The translations under genes and the position numbers were made by a program. From positions 1 to 64,000 of the forward strand of contig CATOSB010000001.1 in NCBI GenBank assembly GCA_951812305.1: a stretch of DNA of 64,000 bases, given 5' to 3'. Below, one piece after another: positions 54,910 through 63,426 of this stretch. The notes beneath the pieces are model-generated. The model did no database searches. It was not told the origin of the DNA and saw only the letters and a list, made by a program, of their open reading frames with translations. Positions within the stretch are counted from its first letter, which is position 1, and each line of letters starts with the position of its first letter. This stretch comes from an uncultured Paracoccaceae bacterium. Its GTDB lineage: Bacteria; Pseudomonadota; Alphaproteobacteria; Rhodobacterales; Rhodobacteraceae.

Positions 54910-55878
54910 ATGTTTAATAAGTTCAAAATTGGTGGGGCCGTTCTTCTTGGCGCCATGACAGCGGCTTCAATGACGGTTGCGCAGCAATTCATCTCGATCG
55001 GCACCGGCGGTGTCACGGGTGTTTATTATCCAACCGGCGGCGCGATCTGCCGTCTGGTAAACAAATCGCGAAAAGAGCACGGCATTCGCTGTGCGGTCGA
55101 GTCGACCGGTGGCTCTGTTTACAACATCAACACGATCAAGGCCGGCGAGCTTGAATTCGGCGTTGCGCAGTCCGACTGGCAGCACCATGCCTATAACGGC
55201 ACGTCGAAGTTCGAGGGCGACGCAGCCTTCCCGAACATTCGGGCCGTGATGTCGGTTCACCCCGAGCCCTTCACGTTAATCGTTCGCGGCGACAGCGGCA
55301 TCGACGGATTTGACGGCCTCAAAGGCAAGCGTGTGAACGTCGGCAATCCAGGTTCTGGCCAGCGTGCTACAATGGAGGTCGTCATGGACGCCTTCGGTAT
55401 TACGATGGACGATCTGGCACTTGCGACCGAATATAAAGGGTCCGAGATGGCCAAGCAGCTTTGCGACGGTAATATCGACGCAATGATCTACACCATCGGC
55501 CACCCGGCCGCGGCGATCAAAGAGGCGACCACGACCTGTGATGCGAAACTGGTTAGTGTCACTGGCGCACCAATTGACAAGTTGGTCGGGGACAACCCGT
55601 TCTACCGCGTCGCGACCATTCCGGGCGGCATGTACAAGGGTACCGACAGCGACACCACGACCTTTGGTGTTGGCGCAACGTTCGTAACATCCGCGGACGT
55701 GCCAGAAGAGGTTGTCTATATCGTTGCCAAGTCGGTGATGGAGAACATTGACGACTTCCGTGGTCTGCACCCGGCTTTCGCCAATCTTGACCCGGCTCAG
55801 ATGGTCAAGGACGGACTCAGCGCACCGCTGCATGATGGCGCGATGAAAGCCTACAAAGAACTCGGCCTGATGGAATAA
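54910..55878 (+). CDS. TAXI-family TRAP transporter binding protein
   Basis: A 322-residue periplasmic binding protein with a signal peptide ('KIGGAVLLGAMTAASMTVAQ'). 'FISIGTGGVTGVYYPTGGAICRLVN' is the N-terminal signature of the TAXI family, and 'GELEFGVAQSDWQHHAYNG' and 'LKGKRVNVGNPGSGQRATMEVVMDAFG' follow the family pattern. Known or proposed ligands include glutamate and other carboxylates. The ATG at 54910 follows AGGGAGA. A strong terminator separates it from the permease gene. Confidence 0.92.
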   Translation: MFNKFKIGGAVLLGAMTAASMTVAQQFISIGTGGVTGVYYPTGGAICRLVNKSRKEHGIRCAVESTGGSVYNINTIKAGELEFGVAQSDWQHHAYNGTSKFEGDAAFPNIRAVMSVHPEPFTLIVRGDSGIDGFDGLKGKRVNVGNPGSGQRATMEVVMDAFGITMDDLALATEYKGSEMAKQLCDGNIDAMIYTIGHPAAAIKEATTTCDAKLVSVTGAPIDKLVGDNPFYRVATIPGGMYKGTDSDTTTFGVGATFVTSADVPEEVVYIVAKSVMENIDDFRGLHPAFANLDPAQMVKDGLSAPLHDGAMKAYKELGLME

Positions 55879-55894
55879 TCTTCGCCGAACCAAA

Positions 55895-55926
55895 GAGCGC
55901 CCGAGCCATCTCGGGCGCTCTTTTTT
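55895..55926 (+). terminator. Rho-independent terminator between TAXI and permease genes
   Basis: GAGCGCCCGA (55895-55904), GCCATC loop, TCGGGCGCTC (55911-55920), then six T's. It lies right after the TAXI stop. Partial read-through would give more binding protein than permease. Confidence 0.9.
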
Positions 55927-55960
55927 CCTGCATATAAATAATAATTTGGGAGCGGGACGG

Positions 55961-58585
55961 ATGAGCGAACAGGTGGAACCGGCGAGATCTGCCGACGACA
56001 TGGTTGCAGAAGCCGATACAGGCGCGCGAAATCCAGCACTCGCCTGGCAAGCCAATCTGATCATCGGAACTTGCATCGTTTGGTCGCTGTTCCAGCTTTA
56101 TATTGCGTCCAAAATCCCCGGCATCGTGGCACAGGCCACGGGGATGAGCATATTCGCCAATATCGTCGCGCAGGCCCGGTTCGTTCACTTGGCGTTCGCC
56201 ATTATGCTGGCAACGCTCGCTTTTCCACTGTTCAAATCATCGCCACGCGACAGGATCCCGCTTTATGACTGGGCGCTGATCGGCCTTGGCGTTGCCTCGT
56301 GCCTTTATCTGGTGGTCTTCCGCTTCGAAATCGCGGATCGCCCCGGATTGTGGAGCACATCTGACATCGTGATGTCCGCCATAGGAATGGTGGTTCTTCT
56401 AATCGCCGTTTACCGCTCACTTGGCCTGCCGCTCGTCATCATCGCCAGCTGTTTTGTCCTTTTTGCCTTTTTCGGCGGTTATTCCGAATGGGCGCGAAAT
56501 ATCACCAATTACGGCGGCGCGTCGCTTTCCAAGGCGCTCGGGCATTACTGGATGCAGACCGAAGGCGTCTTCGGTGTCGCACTGGGTGTTTCAACAACGA
56601 TGATCTTCCTCTTTGTGCTGTTCGGTGCGTTGCTGGACCGCGCGGGCGGCGGCAACTGGTTCATCAAGGTCGCCATCGCCCTTCTCGGTGCGCTGCGCGG
56701 CGGACCTGCCAAGGCCTCGGTTCTGTCCTCGATGATGACCGGCATGATTTCTGGCTCCTCCATCGCCAATACCGTGACGACAGGTACATTCACCATCCCG
56801 CTGATGAAACGCATTGGCTTCCCGGCAGAGAAAGCCGGCGCGGTCGAGGTTGCCTCGTCCACCAACGGCCAGTTGACCCCGCCGGTCATGGGGGCAGCCG
56901 CCTTCCTGATGGTCGAATATGTCAACATTCCCTATATTGACGTGGTCAAACACGCCTTTTTGCCGGCGGTGATCAGTTACATCGCGCTCCTTTATATTGT
57001 GCATCTCGAAGCGCTGAAGATGAACATGCAGGGGTTGAAGAAACCGGGCCGCCATATTGGGCCAATGTTAATCCTGATCCTGTTCCTCTCTGGGTTCATA
57101 TTCTTGGGGATTTGCACCTTCCTCATGATCGGATTCCGGTCACTGATCGACCCGTTCGTTGGCGAAAGCGTTTACGCCGCGGTGTCGCTGGTTGGTGTCA
57201 TTTACCTCGCGCTCCTCTGGGTCTCTTCCGGATATCCTGATCTTGAAATGGACGACCCGGACGGCGAACTGGCCGCGCCTCGCCTGACGCCGACGCTTTT
57301 GGGGGGGGCATATTTCGCCCTGCCGATCTTCATTCTTGTTTGGAACCTGATGGTGCGCACAGAATCTCTGGATCGTTTGTCGCCGGCCTTGTCGGCGTTC
57401 TGGGCGACCGTGTTTATGATCGTCATCGCGCTGACCCATCGACCACTGAAAGCCATCATGCGGGGTGAGGGCCTGACGAACGAAACAGTTCAAGGTTGGA
57501 GGGACTTCATTGAGGGCCTGATCCTGGGCGCGCGCAACATGATCGGGATCGGCGTGGCCACTGGTGCTGCTGGCGTTATCGTTGGCACGATTTCCCTTAC
57601 GGGTGCCCATCAAGTCATCGGACAGGTGATCGAGGTCATATCTGGCGGCAACCTGATTATCCTTTTGGTATTGGTCGCGGTCCTATCGCTGATCCTTGGC
57701 ATGGGCCTGCCGACCACGGCGAATTACATCGTTGTGTCGTCGCTGATGGCCCCGGTGATCGTCAGTGTGGGCGCGCAGTCAGGCTTGATCGTGCCATTGA
57801 TCGCCGTGCATATGTTTGTCTTCTATTTCGGCATCCTCGCCGATGACACGCCTCCGGTGGGGCTAGCGGCCTATGCTGCCGCCGCGATCAGCCGCGGCGA
57901 CCCGATCAAGACCGGCATTCAAGGGTTTGCCTATGACATCCGTACGGCGCTTTTGCCGTTCATGTTCATCTTCAACACCGACCTGTTGCTGATCGATGTG
58001 GGATTATGGAAAGCAATCCTAGTCTTCTGCGTCTCGCTGGTTGCGATGTTGATTTTCGCGGCTGCGACCCAAGGCTATTTCATCGCCAAGTCGCGCAAAT
58101 GGGAAAGCGTTGCGCTTCTGGTTATCGCCTTCATGCTGTTCCGCCCAGATTTCTTGCTGGACCAGTTCAGCGAAAAATATACCATTGCCGAAGGTCCAGC
58201 AGCGATGGAGCTTCTGCAGTCAACCGAAACAGTGAAAGACGCGCGGCTGGTTGTTTCTGGGCCGGATTTCGACACTGGAGATATCCGATCCACAACCATC
58301 ACGTTTCCAACAGTGCCCGGGGATGCCATCGGCGCATTGGATGCCCAAGGCCTTAGCCTGATCGATGAAGAGATCCTGCAACTGGACGAACCGTTCCCGG
58401 GGACAACCTTCTTTGAAACGCTGGGGAACGAATACGATTATTACGGCGACGCGCCGGTGCAAATCACCGAAGTTCAGATCGAAAACGAACGAATGCCCAA
58501 GGAAATATTCTTCATACCGGCATTGCTTCTGCTGCTCGGTTTGGTCGCAATTCAGCGTCCACGCGCGACACAACCAGCATTCTAG
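55961..58585 (+). CDS. TRAP transporter fused permease (4TM/12TM) with DUF3394
   Basis: An 874-residue inner-membrane protein. The N-terminal part (about 25-170) is the small DctQ-like unit and the middle (about 170-700) the large DctM-like unit: 'GALRGGPAKASVLSSMMTGMISGSSIANTVTTGTFTIPLMKRIGF', 'GMGLPTTANYIVVSSLMAPVIV', 'FYFGILADDTPPVGLAAYAAAAI'. The C-terminal ~130 residues match DUF3394, often fused to TAXI-linked permeases, followed by one more membrane segment. It is driven by an ion gradient with the TAXI protein. The ATG at 55961 is used over an upstream TTG. Confidence 0.92.
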   Translation: MSEQVEPARSADDMVAEADTGARNPALAWQANLIIGTCIVWSLFQLYIASKIPGIVAQATGMSIFANIVAQARFVHLAFAIMLATLAFPLFKSSPRDRIPLYDWALIGLGVASCLYLVVFRFEIADRPGLWSTSDIVMSAIGMVVLLIAVYRSLGLPLVIIASCFVLFAFFGGYSEWARNITNYGGASLSKALGHYWMQTEGVFGVALGVSTTMIFLFVLFGALLDRAGGGNWFIKVAIALLGALRGGPAKASVLSSMMTGMISGSSIANTVTTGTFTIPLMKRIGFPAEKAGAVEVASSTNGQLTPPVMGAAAFLMVEYVNIPYIDVVKHAFLPAVISYIALLYIVHLEALKMNMQGLKKPGRHIGPMLILILFLSGFIFLGICTFLMIGFRSLIDPFVGESVYAAVSLVGVIYLALLWVSSGYPDLEMDDPDGELAAPRLTPTLLGGAYFALPIFILVWNLMVRTESLDRLSPALSAFWATVFMIVIALTHRPLKAIMRGEGLTNETVQGWRDFIEGLILGARNMIGIGVATGAAGVIVGTISLTGAHQVIGQVIEVISGGNLIILLVLVAVLSLILGMGLPTTANYIVVSSLMAPVIVSVGAQSGLIVPLIAVHMFVFYFGILADDTPPVGLAAYAAAAISRGDPIKTGIQGFAYDIRTALLPFMFIFNTDLLLIDVGLWKAILVFCVSLVAMLIFAAATQGYFIAKSRKWESVALLVIAFMLFRPDFLLDQFSEKYTIAEGPAAMELLQSTETVKDARLVVSGPDFDTGDIRSTTITFPTVPGDAIGALDAQGLSLIDEEILQLDEPFPGTTFFETLGNEYDYYGDAPVQITEVQIENERMPKEIFFIPALLLLLGLVAIQRPRATQPAF

Positions 58586-58596
58586 GGGCGGATCAG

Positions 58597-59022
58597 ATGT
58601 TCAAGAACTTACTCCTCGCAATCGATCTCAACGATACGCAAGGCGCAGCCCGACCAGCACAAGTGGCCGTCGAAATGGCGAAAGCGCAAGGCGGTGTGTT
58701 GCATGTTTTGAATGTAATACCAGACACGGGCATGGCCATTGTCGCAGCCATGCTGCCACCGGGTCAGCCCAAGGCAATGTTGGAACAGGCACAGCGCGAA
58801 ATGACGAAATGGCGTGATGACACGGTTCCAAATGACCTAGAAACACATGTCCATATCGCCCGTGGAACAATTTATGACGAGATCATCAAAACTGCTAATT
58901 CGGTCGGCGCGGATGCCATTGTCGTCGGGGCGAACAGACCGGAATTGCAGGACTATCTGATTGGTCCGAACGCCGCGCGAGTGGCGCGACACGCCACTCA
59001 ATCGGTATTTGTCATCCGCTGA
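58597..59022 (+). CDS. Universal stress protein, UspA family
   Basis: A 141-residue UspA-fold protein: 'NLLLAIDLNDTQGAARPAQVAVEMAKAQGGVLHVLNVIPD' and the nucleotide-binding loop 'DAIVVGANRPELQDYLIGPNAARVARHATQSVFVIR' (an altered G-2x-G-9x-G pattern). It lies eleven bases after the TRAP permease. Usp proteins encoded with TRAP transporters, such as TeaD of the ectoine system, bind ATP and tune transport, so a similar role is likely here. Confidence 0.88.
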   Translation: MFKNLLLAIDLNDTQGAARPAQVAVEMAKAQGGVLHVLNVIPDTGMAIVAAMLPPGQPKAMLEQAQREMTKWRDDTVPNDLETHVHIARGTIYDEIIKTANSVGADAIVVGANRPELQDYLIGPNAARVARHATQSVFVIR

Positions 59023-59031
59023 TCGCGTTTA

Positions 59032-59979
59032 TTACCCGACCATACGTTCTGCAATGAGAGCAACCAGTTTCTGGTGATCCTTGTCGAAATTGCGAATGCC
59101 TTCCGCGAGCTTTTCCGTCGCCATTGGATCCGCGTTCATTTGCCAGCGGAACGTCTCTTCATCCATCCTGATCGGTTCGACGCCACTGGCGCTGTCTGGC
59201 GACAAGACACGTGGCAAATCAGACATGTCGTTGTCCAACTCATCCAGCAGGCTCGGCGCGATTGTGAGGTTATCGCAGCCCGCCAGTGCTTTGATCTGGC
59301 CCGAGTTGCGGAAAGAAGCTCCCATCACGACCGTCTTGATGCCGTTGGATTTGTAATAGTCGTAAATGCTCCGAACCGATTTCACGCCCGGGTCATCTTC
59401 GGATTCATACCCATCAACCCCTTCGGCCTTCTTGTACCAATCCGTGATCCGCCCCACGAAAGGCGAGATCAGGAACGACCCGGCGTCCGCGCAGGCTACC
59501 GCCTGGGCCATCGAGAACAGCAATGTCAGGTTGCAATCGATCCCCTCATCCTGAAGAATATCCGCCGCGCGAATGCCCTCCCAGGTCGAGGCCAGTTTGA
59601 TCAATACCTGCTCTCGTCCGACCCCGCGTTCTGCATAATCTGCGATAATCCCGCGCGCCCGTTCCGTGGACGCCGCGGTATTGAATGACAGGTTTGCGTC
59701 TACTTCCGTTGACACGCGCCCGGGGATCAGTTCGGCAAGCCGCGCGCCGGCGGCCACAGTTAGCAATTCACAAACTCTTTGAGGGCTGGCATCAGCCTTC
59801 TTCCCGACTTCGATTTCACGAGCGATCAGTTCTTCCGAACTCGGATCTTCCAAGGCTTTTAACACCAACGACGGGTTTGTTGTGCAATCGACGGGTTTGT
59901 ATTTCTTCACCGCCTCCACGTCGCCTGTATCGGCCACGACGACTGTCATTTCTCTCAGCTGTGCAAGTGCGCTCGCCAC
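59032..59979 (-). CDS. tal: Transaldolase
   Basis: A 315-residue transaldolase of the long TalB type. '[14 protein letters not shown]' is the N-terminal motif, the Schiff-base lysine is in '[11 protein letters not shown]', and '[31 protein letters not shown]' and '[31 protein letters not shown]' are standard. It exchanges a dihydroxyacetone unit between sugar phosphates in the pentose phosphate pathway. The GTG at 59979 has GGAAGGA upstream. It lies downstream of the HpcH/HpaI aldolase gene, in the same direction. Confidence 0.95.
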   Translation of the reverse strand: MASALAQLREMTVVVADTGDVEAVKKYKPVDCTTNPSLVLKALEDPSSEELIAREIEVGKKADASPQRVCELLTVAAGARLAELIPGRVSTEVDANLSFNTAASTERARGIIADYAERGVGREQVLIKLASTWEGIRAADILQDEGIDCNLTLLFSMAQAVACADAGSFLISPFVGRITDWYKKAEGVDGYESEDDPGVKSVRSIYDYYKSNGIKTVVMGASFRNSGQIKALAGCDNLTIAPSLLDELDNDMSDLPRVLSPDSASGVEPIRMDEETFRWQMNADPMATEKLAEGIRNFDKDHQKLVALIAERMVG

Positions 59980-60143
59980 GTTTCTCGTCCTTCCAGTACT
60001 CCCGAGCCTTGACGATTCAAAGGCGCGGGCTTCGATCCGGTCTGCTTCGCTGGCAACATAGCGGCTTCCACCAGATTTCCCAGCTTGTTCTTACGATTTC
60101 TGGGCCATCCATGATGTGTGGCGACACTGCCGGTGCCGGACGT

Positions 60144-60905
60144 TCATGCGCCTCGCCTTATTGCCGCAAACCCATCCGACAACGCTTCACGGAACAACCA
60201 GACATCACCTGAATAACAGATCAAATCAGCGCCTTCGGCTATGCAGCAGTGCGCATCTGCGACATTCGGCACCAAGCGACCAACGCTTTTGCCGTGATCT
60301 CGCCCTGCTTTCATCACCCGGGCTGTCGCTTCTTTGAACATCTTAGTCTCAAATTGCCCAGGGATCCCGAGTGAGTTTGACAGGTCAACGTGACCGATCC
60401 ACAAGCAATCGCACCCTTCCAACGCAGCAATCTCATCGACATTCTCGATCCCTTCTGCAGTTTCGATCAACGCGACAAAGCTCGTCTTCGCATTCGCCAA
60501 CGCAATCGCGTCTTCAACCGAACGGGAATGATAATCGTCATGCGCAATTCCAAAAGCTGCGCCACGGATGCCAACAGGCGGGAAATTGATGGCGTCAATC
60601 GCCGCCCGTGCCTGCACGACCGTGCCCGTCATCGGCGGACACACGCCTTGCGCACCCATATCGCAGGCGCGCGAAATGTGGTGCGCCGCATGGCTCGGCG
60701 GGCGAAGTATTGTCGCGACCCCGGCGTCATGAAGATGGCGCAGAACCACGTTCACCGTTTCGAATGAAAACCCGCTATGTTCCATATCGACAAAGGCAAA
60801 ATCACACCCTGCATTCTTCAGGATGCGGCCAAGACCGGGGCTGGAGAATTCTCCGATATAGGTTCCAAGCTTCAGCTCTCTCGATTTGGTCAAGGCCTTG
60901 AACAT
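60144..60905 (-). CDS. HpcH/HpaI family aldolase
   Basis: A 253-residue class II pyruvate-dependent aldolase. Key parts: 'GTYIGEFSSPGLGRILKNAGCDFAFVDMEHSGFS' (EHS loop with catalytic His), 'RPPSHAAHHISRACDMGAQGVCPPM', the metal Glu in 'VALIETAEGIENVDEI' and the metal Asp in 'WIGHVDLSNSLGIPGQ'. It cleaves 4-hydroxy-2-oxo acids to pyruvate plus an aldehyde. The ATG at 60905 follows GGGGGAA. The promoter region has a TGGACCA/TGGTCCA inverted repeat. Confidence 0.88.
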   Translation of the reverse strand: MFKALTKSRELKLGTYIGEFSSPGLGRILKNAGCDFAFVDMEHSGFSFETVNVVLRHLHDAGVATILRPPSHAAHHISRACDMGAQGVCPPMTGTVVQARAAIDAINFPPVGIRGAAFGIAHDDYHSRSVEDAIALANAKTSFVALIETAEGIENVDEIAALEGCDCLWIGHVDLSNSLGIPGQFETKMFKEATARVMKAGRDHGKSVGRLVPNVADAHCCIAEGADLICYSGDVWLFREALSDGFAAIRRGA

Positions 60906-60993
60906 GCGTTCCCCCGTCAGCAATTTGATTGCCGTTATTGGTACCCGCGGCCGGCCCACAAATAAGCCAGAATTTTTCATAAAAAAAAGGCGA

Positions 60994-61015
60994 TGTGGAC
61001 CACGCAAATGGTCCA
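60994..61015 (-). promoter_or_regulatory. TGGACCA/TGGTCCA inverted repeat upstream of the aldolase gene
   Basis: TGGACCA (60996-61002) and TGGTCCA (61009-61015) form a perfect 7-bp inverted repeat with a 6-base spacer, about 90 bases before the aldolase ATG. TGTGGACCACGC at 60994-61005 recurs at 61050-61061. TGGTnnnACCA-like sites are typical of GntR/FadR-type regulators. Confidence 0.45.
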
Positions 61016-61031
61016 AACCGCCCTAAACAAA

Positions 61032-61753
61032 TCAATACCTTATCAGAATTGTGGACCACGCTTTCATCCGATCGTGCAAGCGCCACCCTTTCTTCCATGT
61101 CACCACATCAAACAAGAACTGCGGTGACAGGCGCTGCGGATTGGGAAGTCCCAATGCGGCTGCGCAAATCTCCGAACAGAACCATTTGTCAGGATCGTGG
61201 CGACCGAACGCCAGCACCTGCGAAAGCACCAGACCTGCATAGTCATAGCGCGCACCCAAGTGGTCCTTGATGAATTGACATGGCGCTTCAGATGCCAGCG
61301 GCATTGACTATCCATGCCTTGGTTTAAAGCCCCCGTCTTCAGACGGGCTCGCTTTAGCGTGAACGAATCGTGTTATGTTCAGTCCTTCCCGAAAATGAGC
61401 CGCCCGGCGAGGGCACAGGCTCATTTTCGGGAAGGACTGAACATGCAATATGACACGGGCAAACACTGCGTCTACTACCACCGCTACCACCTGCCTGGAT
61501 GCCACCGGCGCAAGCCGGTGGTTCTTCACACCAAGTCCCAACTTTCAGGCTTTAGCAGAATGCGCTTTTCGCGCACCCCGCCATCGCGGCCAGACGCAGA
61601 AAGACAGACGGCAAACTGACCATGCAGCGCATCACCTGAAATCAGTTCAACATGCGAGTAAATGCCCCGCGTCATGCTGCGAATGATGCCATCCTGAAAT
61701 CGCTGGAAAACAGAATTGCCGCGCCCCTTATAGAACGCCAAGGTGACAGTCAT
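61032..61753 (-). pseudogene. NlpC/P60-like (permuted papain fold) phage gene, split by an IS200/IS605 remnant
   Basis: The 5' part (61753 to about 61530: 'TVTLAFYKGRGNSVFQRFQDGIIRSM', 'IYSHVELISGDALHGQFAVC', '...ILLKPESWDLV') and the 3' part (about 61307-61032: 'PCQFIKDHLGARYDYAGLVLSQVL', 'DKWFCSEICAAALG') are two halves of one hydrolase. The catalytic His is in 'YSHVEL' and the Cys in 'WFCSE', in permuted order as in YiiX-like enzymes. The ATG at 61753 overlaps the stop of the spanin-like gene upstream. It belongs to the phage lysis region; the split should inactivate it. Confidence 0.75.
61312..61530 (+). mobile_element. IS200/IS605-type remnant or MITE
   Basis: About 220 bases (ends approximate). 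From the left: hairpin CCCGTCT-TC-AGACGGG; a perfect 25-bp inverted repeat (61377-61401 against 61418-61442) with a 16-base loop; then ATG at 61443 opening 'QYDTGKHCVYYHRYHL', which is the start of an IS200-type TnpA. The frame is cut short and followed directly by the subterminal hairpin CCACCGGC-GCAA-GCCGGTGG (61503-61522). The transposase body has been deleted while both ends remain, so it could be moved only in trans. Confidence 0.8.
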
Positions 61754-62064
61754 TGCGCAGCTTCCGCTGGCGATGACTGCAAACCCGCGCGCAGATGGTC
61801 ATACCATTCAGCACAGCGCGTGGTGCGCATGTTCTGCCGCGTCAACGCCCGGTCGATCTTCAGCAGCGCAACATCCAGCCGGTCACCTTCCTGAACACCG
61901 GCGCGCGATAGGGCACGACAGTCTTCAGGCAAAGCTGGCAAAGTGCGTTCAGCAGCACGCGCGCCACGGTCTGCACCCACGGCATCCAGCCGCGCTTCAG
62001 TTTGATCGCAGGCGGCGCAGAAGGTCATCACTGACAACGCCAGCAGGGTTGATTTCCGTTTCAC
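61750..62064 (-). CDS. Phage outer-membrane lipoprotein, Rz1-like o-spanin
   Basis: A 104-residue lipoprotein: 'KRKSTLLALSVMTFCAACDQTEARL' ends in a lipobox (TFCAAC), then a short helical and Pro-containing domain ('TLPALPEDCRALSRAGVQEGDRLDVALLKIDRAL'). The GTG at 62064 has GGAGG 11 bases upstream and lies inside the 3' end of the i-spanin gene, the classical nested Rz/Rz1 layout. Spanins fuse the inner and outer membranes at the last step of phage lysis. Confidence 0.75.
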   Translation of the reverse strand: MKRKSTLLALSVMTFCAACDQTEARLDAVGADRGARAAERTLPALPEDCRALSRAGVQEGDRLDVALLKIDRALTRQNMRTTRCAEWYDHLRAGLQSSPAEAAQ

Positions 62065-62359
62065 TTTCGTAAGCCTCCAATTCAGCAGCAAATCGAAGGG
62101 CTTCCCCCTCAGATACCTGCACCTTTTCCTGAAGCACGCGGTTCGCTTCATCAGCCACAGCTGCGCGCCGTCGCATTTCCGCCAATTCCGCCTGCGCTGC
62201 AGCCAATTCGACCTGCAGCACATAGCCATCACGCGCAGCCGTGATGGCCTGCGCCTTGTCATAGACATGCCAAGCCCACAGGGCCGCACACAGGATCGCG
62301 GCAAGCCCGATGCGGCTGGTCAGCAACCGCCAACCAAATTTCAAACCAATCGACATCAT
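61997..62359 (-). CDS. Phage inner-membrane spanin, Rz-like
   Basis: A 120-residue protein with one N-terminal membrane segment ('LLTSRIGLAAILCAALWAWHVY') and a long periplasmic coiled coil ('LQVELAAAQAELAEMRRRAAVADEANRVLQEKVQVSEGEALRFAAELEAYESE', read as one helix). This is the type II topology of i-spanins. The ATG at 62359 overlaps the holin stop (ATGA). Its 3' end overlaps the lipoprotein gene by 68 bases. Confidence 0.8.
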   Translation of the reverse strand: MMSIGLKFGWRLLTSRIGLAAILCAALWAWHVYDKAQAITAARDGYVLQVELAAAQAELAEMRRRAAVADEANRVLQEKVQVSEGEALRFAAELEAYESETEINPAGVVSDDLLRRLRSN

Positions 62360-62613
62360 TCTGCACCACCATCCGCACCACCCAATGTGGTCTGCGTGCT
62401 GAACCATTCCATCCCATGGGCTGCAGCCAAGTTCACGATGACAGGCCACAGCGCCACAGACAGAATGGCTTGCGTGCCATCCATCGGCACGCTGGACGCT
62501 TCTTTGAAAGCAGACCAACCAAATGCGATGCACCAAAGCATGAACACCGCCCACGCCTGTTCACGCTTTCCCGAACGCCCCCCGATGACGAACTTGCCAA
62601 ACAGCTTCAGCAT
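62356..62613 (-). CDS. Holin-like small membrane protein
   Basis: An 85-residue protein with a basic N-terminus ('LKLFGKFVIGGRSGKREQ') and two hydrophobic stretches ('AWAVFMLWCIAFGWSAF', 'GTQAILSVALWPVIVNLAAAHGM'). Size, topology and position between endolysin and spanin genes fit a phage holin. Similar proteins appear in alphaproteobacterial prophages. The ATG at 62613 lies just one base before the endolysin stop codon. Confidence 0.72.
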   Translation of the reverse strand: MLKLFGKFVIGGRSGKREQAWAVFMLWCIAFGWSAFKEASSVPMDGTQAILSVALWPVIVNLAAAHGMEWFSTQTTLGGADGGAE

Positions 62614-62614
62614 G

Positions 62615-63355
62615 TCACGCCTCGTTTGTCAGCTTGGCACCACCGGACGTGATGACAGGCAAAGACCGCAGGCCAGTCACTGAAGGTGGTGGCGTGCCTT
62701 CCGGCCAATGGAATTGCGCTTTGCGCTTGGTTGGGCTGTAGGGGTTGATGGACACCATGTTGCCCTGATTTCCACCAAGGCCCATGATGTTGCCGTTCTT
62801 GTCACAACCAGCAACAAACGTCATGTGACCACTGCCGGGCTTGCCCGGTCGCTCCATCGACATGATTGCCCCAAGCGCAGGACCATCCAACCGGATGCCA
62901 TAGCCATTCCAGCGCCAGCCCAAAGCAGCAGCACGGTTCTTGCCCACAATCGGAAGGCCAGCTGCCTGCACCATGGCGTTGACGAACCCTGCGCACCATG
63001 GCGTTTCATCATCCTTGAATGGCAATGACAGACGTTCCCACCACCCCAAGATTTCAGCGTTATGGTGCCGCCCAACGATTTCGCGCAGTCCAAGGTGGCT
63101 ATAGGCCAACCGCAGCCATGTTGGCATTGGGAAACGCTCCCCATCAGATGCGATGTTGGCCGCTGCTGGCTGAATTCCCTTGCGCAAAGCCAAGGCAGTG
63201 ACAGGGCCAACATAGTCACGGGCACGCAACCCCCTGGACTCCTTAAATGCGATGGTTGCCGCTTTGGTCTTGGGTCCGTTGATTCCGTCGATGCGGCCAA
63301 GGTAAAACCCGTGCCGCTTCAGGTGGCGCTGGCGTTCTTTAGTGGTCATGTGCAT
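62615..63355 (-). CDS. Phage endolysin: peptidoglycan-binding plus NlpC/CHAP-like amidase
   Basis: A 246-residue protein. The N-terminal peptidoglycan-binding domain (about 5-60: 'RQRHLKRHGFYLGRIDGINGPKTKAATIAFKESRGL') is followed by a TIGR02594-type peptidase domain ('WLRLAYSHLGLREIVGRHHNAEILGWWE', catalytic Cys in 'DETPWCAGFVNAMVQAAGLP', His in 'GSGHMTFVAGC', 'IMGLGGNQGNMVSI'). It should cut peptidoglycan at lysis. The ATG at 63355 follows GGAGAA. There is no signal peptide, so it depends on the holin. Confidence 0.88.
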   Translation of the reverse strand: MHMTTKERQRHLKRHGFYLGRIDGINGPKTKAATIAFKESRGLRARDYVGPVTALALRKGIQPAAANIASDGERFPMPTWLRLAYSHLGLREIVGRHHNAEILGWWERLSLPFKDDETPWCAGFVNAMVQAAGLPIVGKNRAAALGWRWNGYGIRLDGPALGAIMSMERPGKPGSGHMTFVAGCDKNGNIMGLGGNQGNMVSINPYSPTKRKAQFHWPEGTPPPSVTGLRSLPVITSGGAKLTNEA

Positions 63356-63375
63356 GTCGTTTCTCCATAGAAAAA

Positions 63376-63392
63376 GCCCGCTAAAAGCGGGC
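63376..63392 (-). terminator. Terminator between phage genes
   Basis: GCCCGCT (63376-63382), AAA, AGCGGGC (63386-63392). On the minus strand it is followed by five T's (63375-63371). It lies after the 63427-63885 gene and before the endolysin, so the lysis cassette may need its own promoter or antitermination. Confidence 0.8.
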
Positions 63393-63426
63393 CGGTTGCT
63401 AGGTATGAAATTGTTTGTGAAAGCGG

